In this document: positions 1 through 7,082 of the stretch, piece by piece
Layout: each line of letters starts with the position of its first letter
Position numbering within the stretch: position 1 is the stretch's first letter
Source of the DNA: Bacteroidota bacterium
GTDB taxonomy: Bacteria > Bacteroidota > Rhodothermia > Rhodothermales > UBA10348
Reading direction: 5' to 3'
NCBI GenBank assembly: GCA_004356385.1
Contig: SMXL01000018.1
Coordinates: 1-9,234, forward strand
DNA: 9,234 bases
Position numbers and translations under genes: made by a program
Notes under the pieces: generated by a model
The model's input: only the letters and a program-made list of their open reading frames with translations
The model's database searches: none
What the model was told of the DNA's origin: nothing

Positions 1-7
1 CGTACTC

Positions 8-1723
8 GTGACGGCTGTTTACGGACACCTCGGGCCGCTGACGCTAGAGGACCTGCTCATTCCTGTTCTGTTTTACGCATCGTGCTACATCGCAGCCGCG
101 TCGTTGCTGGTCTTTATTTCGTACGTCGCGAAAGATGAATTGCCCGGTCAGCTTCTGGGTGAGTGTGGGAGGACAGGGAGCGCGGCCATCCTGATCGTTG
201 CGATTGTAGTCGCACTGGTAGTGACCGGTGTCATCCCGATACTCGCGGCTCTTTCAGATGCGACATCCGGTTGGATCATTGTGGGCGCGCAGCTCATTGC
301 GGTTGCTCCGGTAACGCTGTTCAGTCTCGGAACACTACGGCATGGTAAAGTGGATGACGTGGTAACTCGCGCACTCGTCTATGTACTCGTTCTTGGTCTC
401 ATTTTTCTTGCCTTCGTCGGAGGCCTGACATTGATGGAGTCCATGTTGGCTAATTCAGGAAACAGCCGTGTGATACTCGAGGGACTCTACGTCGTTTTCC
501 TTTTGATCTTTTTCGAACGATTTGCCAGAAAACTTCGGGTGTTTGCCTCGTCGTTCTTTTCAACCGAGCGACATAAGGCGCGACAGAAGCTGACCCGATT
601 CCAGGCGGAAATGACGAATATCCTAGATGTAGAACTGCTGGCCCAGACCACAATCAATGTCATCGGAAAGGTTTTTAAAGCCAAATCGGCCATCCTCTTT
701 TTGCCTTCCGCCTCTGGCAAAGGCGGGTGGGTCACGGGTCGGTATCACCCCGAAGCCCCTTACCTGACAGAGCGAATTTTTCACACGGTCTGGCCTCATT
801 TTAAAGATCACCCTACGATCTGGGCCCGAAATCCCGAATTGAACGAGAATTTTTTACCAGACGAATGGTCTGCTCTCCTGGAGGATCACCACGCCGCACT
901 CGCGATTCCGATTCGACAGGAGGGTGAAGCTCGAGGACTCCTCGTGCTGGGACGAAAATCTCCACGCAGGTCAGTCTACAACCTAGATGACCTTGAACAG
1001 ATGTTGTCCTTGAGCAGCCAGCTGGCCCTCGCAGTCGAGCGTCTGGCCTTTATCGAGCGAGAACGTCAGCTGGCAAAAGAAAGTACGAATGCCCACTTGG
1101 TTGCTCTTCGTGCACAAATCAATCCTCATTTCCTGTTCAATGCGTTGAACACGATTCTGGCTCTTATTGAGGAGCGTCCGGACGAAGCAGAAGGGGTCGT
1201 GGAGGATCTCGCCGACATTTTCCGACATACGTTAACGACAGGGAGCCAGCCCTTCGTGAGTCTTGAAGAGGAGTTTAAGCTCGTCGATTGCTACCTGAAA
1301 ATCGAACAGGCGAGATTTGGAGATCGACTGCGAGTGGAGTGTTTTCTGGACCCGGACGTTGCAAACGTGCCGGTTCCGGCATTCGCCGTCCAAACCATTG
1401 TGGAAAATGCCATCAAGCATGGACTGGAGAAACAGCGTAAGCAGGGTAAGCTTTCGGTGTCTTGCACCAGATTCAATGAGGACTTTTCGCGCGTGGTGGT
1501 TAAAGACTCTGGAGTTGGAATCCCATCATTGTTTGGTGAAGACAAACCGGCCGAAGGAATTGCCTCCTTCTTTGGAATTGGACTCACCAACGTGGCGTCT
1601 CGCCTGGAGCGTCATTATGGGCGCCGCGACCTTTTAAAATTTGAGAGCGACTCAGAATCTGGCACCACCGTAACCCTTCTCATTCCAGAGGACAACCAGG
1701 CCCCGATCATCGATCCGGACTGA
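8..1723 (+). CDS. LytS-type membrane sensor histidine kinase with GAF-like domain
   Basis: Sensor kinase that should autophosphorylate on histidine and pass the phosphate to the LytTR regulator encoded 69 bp downstream. About five hydrophobic membrane segments lie near residues 17-38, 58-80, 88-110, 122-142 and 155-170. A basic juxtamembrane helix follows, then a GAF-like region (about 195-348). The kinase core begins with the LytS-family phosphoacceptor motif QINPHFLFNALNTI (His374). The ATPase domain shows the N-box IVENAIKHG (Asn467), the G1 box DSGVGI (500-505) and the G2 box FGIGLTNV (522-529). All catalytic motifs are intact, so it should be active. The five-segment N-terminus matches no ligand-binding family I recognise, so the signal is unknown. 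The start used is GTG at 8. The frame stays open to the left edge, so the true start could lie outside the window. Assignment to the LytS/YehU class is firm; the input is not. Confidence 0.94.
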   Translation: MTAVYGHLGPLTLEDLLIPVLFYASCYIAAASLLVFISYVAKDELPGQLLGECGRTGSAAILIVAIVVALVVTGVIPILAALSDATSGWIIVGAQLIAVAPVTLFSLGTLRHGKVDDVVTRALVYVLVLGLIFLAFVGGLTLMESMLANSGNSRVILEGLYVVFLLIFFERFARKLRVFASSFFSTERHKARQKLTRFQAEMTNILDVELLAQTTINVIGKVFKAKSAILFLPSASGKGGWVTGRYHPEAPYLTERIFHTVWPHFKDHPTIWARNPELNENFLPDEWSALLEDHHAALAIPIRQEGEARGLLVLGRKSPRRSVYNLDDLEQMLSLSSQLALAVERLAFIERERQLAKESTNAHLVALRAQINPHFLFNALNTILALIEERPDEAEGVVEDLADIFRHTLTTGSQPFVSLEEEFKLVDCYLKIEQARFGDRLRVECFLDPDVANVPVPAFAVQTIVENAIKHGLEKQRKQGKLSVSCTRFNEDFSRVVVKDSGVGIPSLFGEDKPAEGIASFFGIGLTNVASRLERHYGRRDLLKFESDSESGTTVTLLIPEDNQAPIIDPD

Positions 1724-1792
1724 AAGATATTTTGCTACCCGCGTAGTACATTGTACAATATCGTCCGAGTATTACTTTCGGAAGATCTTTAA
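1724..1792. other. Kinase-regulator spacer with 10-bp palindrome
   Basis: The 69-bp gap between kinase and regulator contains a perfect 10-bp palindrome, ATTGTACAAT, at 1750-1759, ending 33 bp before the regulator ATG. It overlaps GTACATTGTAC (1746-1756), which is symmetric apart from its centre base. A GGAAG Shine-Dalgarno-like sequence at 1780-1784, 8 nt before the ATG at 1793, supports that start. No terminator-like hairpin is visible, so co-transcription with the kinase is plausible. The palindrome could be an operator for an internal promoter, but this is inference. Confidence 0.45.
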
Positions 1793-2662
1793 ATGAGCAA
1801 TCTCAACGCCATGTCTTCAAAGACCTTACGAATATTCGTCGCTGACGACGAACCACCCGCACGGAAACGTCTCAGAAAGATGCTCGTGGAGGCTTCTACG
1901 AAGGTTGATTTAAAAATCGTCGGCGAGGCTGAGGACGGCGTCGAGGCAGTGGAGATGATACAAAAAGGGAATATCGACGTATTGTTTCTCGACGTCCAGA
2001 TGCCCGGATACGATGGTTTTGAGGTGCTGGATCGGATCGATCCGGCGGTGCGACCAGTCGTCATTTTTACAACCGCTTTCGATGAGTATGCCATTCGTGC
2101 CTTTGAAGCCAATGCAGTCGATTATCTCCTGAAACCGATTCCGAAGGACCGACTGGAAGAGGCCCTCGATCGTGCAGCGAAACTACTCGGCACTCCGGAC
2201 ACGAAAGAAAAGATGGAGGAGCGAATGGCCCGGCTTCTGGATTGGATGGATGCACAATCTGTTATCGAATCCGAGTTGGAGTCGTACGCAGCATCCGACG
2301 GGCCGCTCACGAAGCTGTCCATTCCCTATAGGGATCGCATTCTCATTATTCCCATCGAACAGCTTGTTTCCGTCGAAATTTCTGAAGGGATCACCCGTGT
2401 ATTCATACTGGAAGACGAATTAGACTCGCCCCGCCCGAAGCTCAAGCAGCACATCGTGAACTACACCTTGGATCAACTGGGGGGACTCCTCGATTCCAGC
2501 GACTTTGTTCGGGTTCACCGATCGGCCATCGTACAGTTCGGACACATAAAGGAACTGGTTCCATGGTTCTCGGGACGTTACAAACTCATCTTGACGGCCA
2601 ATCACGAGGTCATCGCAAGCCGGGAGCGTTCGAAACTTCTTAAAGAACGCCTGATGATCTAG
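1793..2662 (+). CDS. LytTR-family DNA-binding response regulator
   Basis: Cytoplasmic transcription factor and presumed partner of the kinase just upstream. The receiver domain (about residues 11-130) has the acidic pocket DDE (18-20), the phosphoacceptor Asp67 in LFLDVQMPGYDG, the conserved Thr at 93/94 and the Lys114-Pro115 pair in YLLKPI. A helical linker (about 134-165) leads to a C-terminal LytTR domain (about 173-288). That domain carries typical landmarks: FVRVHRSAIV (238-247), HIKEL (251-255), a YKLIL strand (263-267) and a final SRERSKLLKERL helix. At 289 aa it is slightly longer than the usual 240-260 aa, mainly through the linker. ATG at 1793 is preceded by GGAAG at 8 nt; an in-frame ATG at 1811 is a weaker alternative. 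LytTR proteins usually bind pairs of short direct repeats. No confirmed pair was identified here, so its targets are unknown. Confidence 0.95.
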   Translation: MSNLNAMSSKTLRIFVADDEPPARKRLRKMLVEASTKVDLKIVGEAEDGVEAVEMIQKGNIDVLFLDVQMPGYDGFEVLDRIDPAVRPVVIFTTAFDEYAIRAFEANAVDYLLKPIPKDRLEEALDRAAKLLGTPDTKEKMEERMARLLDWMDAQSVIESELESYAASDGPLTKLSIPYRDRILIIPIEQLVSVEISEGITRVFILEDELDSPRPKLKQHIVNYTLDQLGGLLDSSDFVRVHRSAIVQFGHIKELVPWFSGRYKLILTANHEVIASRERSKLLKERLMI

Positions 2663-2736
2663 CGGTTGAAGGCACTCCTCTTACCGACGAGTCGCCGTGT
2701 TCGATCCCAAGACTTGCTAAAAAGCATTCGTCCCTT
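2663..2736. other. Short gap after the regulator; no gene seen
   Basis: This is the gap between the regulator stop and the stop of the opposing CBM9-like fragment. The only structure is a weak AT pairing, CTAAAA (2717-2722) with TTTTAG (2735-2740), around a 12-nt loop. It is too weak to call a terminator with confidence. Confidence 0.3.
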
Positions 2737-3135
2737 TTAGAAATAGCGTGTCACCCTGTTTGGATCGCTGTCCAAATGCTGCAGTTCCACGTCGGTATCC
2801 AGAATGAGAATGACGGAATCGTCATTAAGCAAATCTGCATCGCGCCGCGTTAATTGGGCTACTGGGGGTAGCGCGTCTTCCAGTCGGAAAGCCGCATAAA
2901 GATGGGTTTCGTCATACAGAACGTATACCTGAGAGCGTGTTTCGGAGCGACGCCCCCTCTGAGACTCGTCCTGGATGAACGAGTCCCCCACACCCGCACT
3001 CGACCATACTGAATCACTGAGGACACCATCGATAATGGGTGCAGAGGATGTAAAAACAGCGGCGATCGAATGAAGACAGTCGGGTGGCACACGCTGAGGC
3101 AGGATCGAGAAACCGGTAAGCCCAAGAAGAGTCAT
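2737..3135 (-). pseudogene. CBM9-like/DUF5916-type N-terminal fragment, C-terminally truncated
   Basis: The 132-codon frame reads well as the first domain of the CBM9-like/DUF5916 exported-protein family. A strand of type IIDGVLSDSVWSSA (about residues 34-47) is followed by VYVLYDETHLYAAFRLED (70-87), then RRDADLLNDDSVILILDT (97-114). These are the characteristic family landmarks: 'IDG.L.D.VW', 'VLYDD..LY', 'RRDAD...DDSV.I.LDT'. Intact relatives run for several hundred residues more, usually into an outer-membrane-type domain; here the frame stops about 18 residues after LDT. Neither other reverse-strand frame below 2737 continues the family, so this looks like a deletion rather than one frameshift. 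The N-terminus has only a weak hydrophobic stretch and the start lacks a good ribosome site; a TGA at 3148-3150 limits upstream extension. Most likely a gene remnant; a short expressed protein is possible but less likely. Confidence 0.7.
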
Positions 3136-3155
3136 CTCAATCAGCGTTCAATGAT

Positions 3156-3281
3156 TTAGCGAACGATCGCAATCGGCTTGGTTTGGGTGTGTGATCCGAC
3201 TCTCAAAACGACAAAATACGTACCCGACGAAAGCGGTCGCCCGGATTCGAATGAAGGCCTCGAAAGAAACGCATAGTACAT
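3156..3281 (-). pseudogene. Orphan T9SS C-terminal sorting tail (remnant of a secreted protein)
   Basis: A short reverse-strand frame ends at the TAA at 3156-3158. Its last ~30 residues read as a type IX secretion (Por) C-terminal sorting domain: LSSGTYFVVL, then RVGS, then HTQTKPIAIVR and stop. This is the classic final pattern 'L.SGTYF..L..G....TKPI.IVR', which directs cargo through the T9SS translocon and is normally fused to a large exported protein. Here family-like sequence begins at about PSFESG (near 3255). Further upstream the frame is unrecognisable and closes at a TAA at 3324-3326, so the cargo body is missing. A nominal ATG at 3279-3281 gives 41 residues but has no evident function. 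The CBM9-like fragment begins 20 bp downstream in the same direction, which suggests a former operon of exported proteins. Pattern match only; no alignment was run. Confidence 0.7.
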
Positions 3282-3429
3282 TATCCTGCATTGAAGGCAT
3301 TTTAGTTTAAATAGAGTGCTGGTTTAGGCGATCCCTTTACATGAAATCGTGATCTACGAATCGCGGATCTGATTCCGTTCTTGTTGGTAGACACATCCAC
3401 ATCGTAAATCGCGACTAATCAATTACCGA
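3282..3429 (+). promoter_or_regulatory. Desaturase upstream region
   Basis: The 148 bp before the desaturase ATG must hold its promoter unless transcription comes from further left. No convincing sigma-70 or Bacteroidota TAnnTTTG element stands out. A small hairpin or operator-like TCGT-GATCT-ACGA occurs around 3347-3359. At the left border, GCATAGTACATT (3271-3282) nearly repeats GCGTAGTACATT (1741-1752) upstream of the regulator. There is no Shine-Dalgarno sequence directly before the ATG at 3430, which is common in Bacteroidota. Confidence 0.35.
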
Positions 3430-4587
3430 ATGTCCTCCGCAAAATCAGTTAGCCAAAAGCGAATCAAGCTGGACTGGACCAATATCAGTCTTCTTGGCGG
3501 GTATCACATCGCCCTTTTCGTCACACTTCCGATCTACCTGGTATTTTTCACACCGTCGTGGCTCTTGATCGGGTTGACGCTTCTCCTCGTCTCGTGCTGT
3601 TTGCTGAGTATTACGACCGGCTACCATCGTCTCTATTCTCACAAGACGTATAACACAAAACCGATTGTCGAATTGATCTTGTTGTTCTTCGGTACGCTGG
3701 CCACGGAAGGGAGTGTGTTGAAATGGTCTCACGATCATCGTTTGCATCATAAACACGTCGATACAGACAAAGACCCGTACGGCACTCCGAAGGGTTTTTG
3801 GCACTCTCATGTGATCTGGATGTTCAAGGCCCCAGCCCCATGGAATGAGCAGCTGGTCCGCGACCTCTCGCGTAATCGGTTCGTCCAGTTTCAGCATCGC
3901 TACTACGGTTGGTTGATGCTGGCTGCGAACGGGGTCGCAGTGGGTGCCGTGGCCTTATTAGTGAACGATCTCATCGGCACTCTAGTGATATCGCTACTGG
4001 TACGCCTCTTCATCGTTCATCACTGCACGTGGTTTATCAACTCTCTGGCTCACATGTGGGGCTCCAAACCCTATTCAACTGAGCAGTCGGCCGTGAACAA
4101 TTTTATCCTGGCGTTTCTGACCGCTGGTGAAGGATATCACAACTACCATCACACTTTTGCGAGTGACTACAGAAACGGGACTCGATGGTATCAGTTTGAT
4201 CCGGCCAAATATCTGATCTGGTTCATGAACAAGATTGGTCTGGCGAGTGATTTGAAGAAAGTGGACCGACTGACAATAAAGCGAAATCTGATCAGCGCCG
4301 ACCGGAAACTGATGCTCTCGCATCTTGAATCTATTCGCCACCTGGACGGGGATCAGATCACCGCAATGATCGAGCGAATCTTCGAGCCACTCAGTACAAA
4401 GCTCGTCGGATTGAAAACAACGACGGAGCGATATAAGAACCTGAAAAAGGTTGGCTCTGAAGAAGTCGCATTGCTGAAGCTGAAAATGCGCGGATTACAT
4501 AAATCCATCTCCCAGGACATGCAGGAGTGGAAGGATCTCATGCATTTTGTATTGAATCTAAGACCCCGGCTAGCCCTCCAGGCTTAG
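3430..4587 (+). CDS. Membrane fatty acyl-CoA/acyl-lipid desaturase
   Basis: Di-iron, oxygen-dependent membrane desaturase expected to introduce a cis double bond, typically delta-9, into fatty acyl chains. The histidine boxes are all present: HRLYSH (66-71), HDHRLHH (101-107) and HNYHH (237-241). The extra ligand in NSLAHMWG (His208) matches the stearoyl-CoA desaturase pattern. Hydrophobic spans near 22-40, 44-62, 80-95, 160-178 and 180-198 fit the usual four-helix topology. The catalytic fold ends around residue 275. The protein then continues for about 110 mostly charged, probably helical residues (about 276-385), longer than the 270-320 aa of minimal bacterial forms. Exact substrate and position cannot be read from sequence. 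It lies on the same strand as the two-component pair, separated by gene remnants, and is convergent with the permease gene. Need for a redox donor (ferredoxin or cytochrome b5 type) is family knowledge; none is encoded here. Confidence 0.95.
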   Translation: MSSAKSVSQKRIKLDWTNISLLGGYHIALFVTLPIYLVFFTPSWLLIGLTLLLVSCCLLSITTGYHRLYSHKTYNTKPIVELILLFFGTLATEGSVLKWSHDHRLHHKHVDTDKDPYGTPKGFWHSHVIWMFKAPAPWNEQLVRDLSRNRFVQFQHRYYGWLMLAANGVAVGAVALLVNDLIGTLVISLLVRLFIVHHCTWFINSLAHMWGSKPYSTEQSAVNNFILAFLTAGEGYHNYHHTFASDYRNGTRWYQFDPAKYLIWFMNKIGLASDLKKVDRLTIKRNLISADRKLMLSHLESIRHLDGDQITAMIERIFEPLSTKLVGLKTTTERYKNLKKVGSEEVALLKLKMRGLHKSISQDMQEWKDLMHFVLNLRPRLALQA

Positions 4588-4601
4588 TACGCTCCTTTTT
4601 C

Positions 4602-4622
4602 GTGGCGTATAACATGCGCCAC
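4602..4622. terminator. GC-rich hairpin between convergent genes
   Basis: GTGGCG (4602-4607) pairs perfectly with CGCCAC (4617-4622), with a T-G wobble inside and a 7-nt loop. It sits in the 47-bp gap between the stops of the desaturase and the permease, where a shared bidirectional terminator is expected. The U-tract is atypical: the T run (4596-4600) lies before the stem on the + strand, and the sequence after it (ACCTTCGTTT) is only moderately T-rich. The stem is clear; its termination role is inferred from position. Confidence 0.5.
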
Positions 4623-4634
4623 ACCTTCGTTTCG

Positions 4635-7082
4635 CTACTCGTGTCTGAGCGTGTCTACGGGATTCAATCGAGCCGCTCGAATCGACTGAAAACTGACCGT
4701 ACCCATGGCGATCGCGAATGCGATCCCCGCGGCGGAGATAAAGACGAGAGGACTCATTGTGATTTTAAAGGCGAAGTCCTCCAACCAGGAATGCATCGCA
4801 AAATAGGCCAGCGGCACCGCGATGATACTTGCAACCAAGACCAGAATCGCAAACTCTTTGGCCACGAGTCCTGCCACATTCGGAATGGACGCACCGAGCA
4901 CTTTTCTGATTCCAATTTCCTTGAGTCGTTTGGTCACGGTCAGAATAGCCAATCCAAAAAGCCCCATGCAGGCGATGATAATGGCCAGGATCGATGAATA
5001 GGTTACGATGTTGCTCCAGCGCTGTTCGGTTTGATACTGATTCGCGATGTCCGCATCCAAGAACGAGTACGTGAACGGTTTTGATGGTTGTGCTTCGTTC
5101 CAGGTGTTCTCAATAAGAGCAAGATTCCCTGCTACGTCGTTTCCTTTTATTTTTATCAAAAATGCCCCCAAATAATTGTAATAATTCGGCAGCATATTCA
5201 TGACGGCGGGCTGAACTTCTTCCCGGAGAGACTGAAAATGAAAATCCTTCACGACTCCAATGATCGTAACCGGATCGTCGATTAAAAAGCTGAGCCAGCC
5301 ACTCATCACATGTCCAATCGGATCTTGAATGCCCAGTTCTCGGACGAGTGCCTCATTGACCAGTACGGCATCCGTAGGGTCTGTTGGAAAATCCTTGGAA
5401 AAGTTGCGGCCCTCAACGAGTTCCATTCCCATCACGTCCAAATAATTGTAACCGACGCCAAAATTGTAAGCAGACCGGGTAATCCCGTCTCCATCGGTCC
5501 ACGTATTGCGGTCCGAACCTCTCGTGAATGATGAGCCTGCTTTGGAGAGGTTTACAATTCCGTCCTGGGGAATCAGAGAACTCTCAAAATGCTCGACAAC
5601 GTTGTCGGCGTCGGTACGCCCCACCTGGTACGCATTCACAGCAACAATCAGGTCCTGGTTATATCCCAGATCCTTATCAAGCATATAGTGGAGCTGCTGG
5701 GTCATGACGCCGGTTCCAATAATCAGTGCGACAGAAATCGTGTACTGCACCACCACAAGTACCCGGGTTAACCAGTTCGAATTAGCTGAACCCGACGCTC
5801 CTTTCAAAACTGCCGTGGGTTGAAAGCTGGATAAAACAAGGGCTGGATATCCCCCAGCGACGAACCCGACGACAAGGATCAATCCTACGACTGCACCTAT
5901 GGCCAAGACCGGGGATATCGATGAGAAACTCAGCGCGTTCCCAGTCAAGACATTGAATAAGGGAAGTATGAGAACTGCGAGAACAACTCCAACCACGAGA
6001 GAGATTGCCGTAATCACAAACGATTCTCCCCAGTATTGCTTCATGAGCTGCCCTTTGTAGGCGCCGAGAACCTTTCGCATCCCTACCTCACGAGCTCGAC
6101 CGGTCGATTGTCCGACCGACAATGTCATGAAATTAATGCAGGCAATAAGTAGAATGAGAAGTCCGATACCCGATAGGATGAGGGAATACATCGGATTGTG
6201 CGGTTGGACTTCGTAGGGCACCCACACGTCGGGATTCAAGTGCATGGCGGCCAATGGCTGGAATCGAAGAGCATACGCGTTATCGCCATTCGCGAGCGCA
6301 CCATTGGAGCGCAAGGCCGTGATGTATGATTGAAATTCGGTATCAACCCAGGTTCGCGCCATCGCCTCCATATCCTGTCCCGACGTCTCAACCGGCAGCT
6401 GGATATATGTCGAAACGCGCCCTCCAAAGTTATTTCCGCCGAGCCGAATGTTGCTGTAATTCTCAAACGAAATGGCTACGTCGAACGCAATACTCGAGTT
6501 GTTGGGGAAATCGTCCACGATTCCAACAACCGTGAAATCGTATGTAATCTCGTTTCGGGTGACAGAAACGACCTTGCCCATCGCCGCAGTCTCGTTTCCG
6601 GGTTCGAGCCCGAACATGATTCCTGCCGATTCTTTTGTAATGATCATCGATTCCGGCGCATCGAGACTTGATTCGACGTCCCCCAGAACAAGCGGAAACG
6701 AAAACATCTGAAAGAAATCCGTGCTAACCTCGGCCAGGCGCCGTCTGAAAAAGGACTCGCCAACCTGCAGGTCCTGACCTGACGTCACGAATTGAGTGGC
6801 CTTTTCAATAGATGGAAATGTGCCAGTAATTGATTCTGTGAACCCCGGCGTCATCATCGCCTGAACACTTACCGCTCCATCGGGGCTCTTGTATTCCAGA
6901 TAAGTGCGATAAATATTGTCGGCATTCTCGTGAAATCGATCGTAGCTCCACTCATGCCACACCAGCATGAAAATCAGAATACAACTCGCCATCCCCACTG
7001 CAAGACCAAACACATTGACGAAAGAGTAGACTTTTTGCTTTCTGAGGGAGCGAATCGCCACCTTTAGATAATTTTTCAGCAT
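4635..7082 (-). CDS. MacB/FtsX-type ABC transporter permease
   Basis: Integral inner-membrane permease of a MacB-like (type VII) ABC system, with no ATPase domain of its own. The order is: N-terminal membrane helix (about 21-42); large extracytoplasmic MacB_PCD-like region (43-298); FtsX-like block with three helices (299-321, 352-374, 391-412) and the coupling motif REVGMRKVLGA (331-341). A second set follows: helix 438-460, extracytoplasmic region 461-690 with the GVVKDFHFQSL motif, then a second FtsX block (692-715, 737-760, 778-800) with KEIGIRKVLGA (721-731). At 815 aa with eight helices it has the duplicated form common in Bacteroidota-related genomes. Start ATG 7080-7082 fits the MLKNYLKVAIRSLRKQK family N-terminus, with a GGAAG-like site 10 nt upstream. 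A paralogue lies 106 bp upstream in the same direction, so the two probably share a transcript. The substrate is unknown; lipoprotein, peptide or drug export are family possibilities. Confidence 0.94.
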   Translation of the reverse strand: MLKNYLKVAIRSLRKQKVYSFVNVFGLAVGMASCILIFMLVWHEWSYDRFHENADNIYRTYLEYKSPDGAVSVQAMMTPGFTESITGTFPSIEKATQFVTSGQDLQVGESFFRRRLAEVSTDFFQMFSFPLVLGDVESSLDAPESMIITKESAGIMFGLEPGNETAAMGKVVSVTRNEITYDFTVVGIVDDFPNNSSIAFDVAISFENYSNIRLGGNNFGGRVSTYIQLPVETSGQDMEAMARTWVDTEFQSYITALRSNGALANGDNAYALRFQPLAAMHLNPDVWVPYEVQPHNPMYSLILSGIGLLILLIACINFMTLSVGQSTGRAREVGMRKVLGAYKGQLMKQYWGESFVITAISLVVGVVLAVLILPLFNVLTGNALSFSSISPVLAIGAVVGLILVVGFVAGGYPALVLSSFQPTAVLKGASGSANSNWLTRVLVVVQYTISVALIIGTGVMTQQLHYMLDKDLGYNQDLIVAVNAYQVGRTDADNVVEHFESSLIPQDGIVNLSKAGSSFTRGSDRNTWTDGDGITRSAYNFGVGYNYLDVMGMELVEGRNFSKDFPTDPTDAVLVNEALVRELGIQDPIGHVMSGWLSFLIDDPVTIIGVVKDFHFQSLREEVQPAVMNMLPNYYNYLGAFLIKIKGNDVAGNLALIENTWNEAQPSKPFTYSFLDADIANQYQTEQRWSNIVTYSSILAIIIACMGLFGLAILTVTKRLKEIGIRKVLGASIPNVAGLVAKEFAILVLVASIIAVPLAYFAMHSWLEDFAFKITMSPLVFISAAGIAFAIAMGTVSFQSIRAARLNPVDTLRHE

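Noticed and set aside
1751..1780. Bacteroidota-type promoter (TTG, then TACTTTCG as a one-mismatch TAnnTTTG) before the regulator
   Set aside because: A start about 7 nt beyond it would fall only a few bases before the ATG and would leave the GGAAG ribosome site outside the transcript; the spacing makes it implausible.
2717..2740. Terminator hairpin after the response regulator
   Set aside because: The only pairing is six A/T-rich base pairs with a 12-nt loop and no proper U-tract; too weak to annotate as a terminator.
4527..4997. 156-codon + strand frame overlapping the desaturase end and the permease 3' end
   Set aside because: It spans two confident genes in other frames and has a strongly biased, domain-free composition.
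5168..5451. Exact 14-base repeat (CCAAATAATTGTAA) at 5168-5181 and 5438-5451 inside the first permease
   Set aside because: Both copies encode the residues Y-N-Y-L in the same frame within different strands of the protein; coincidence of codon use explains it, and there is no further repeat structure.
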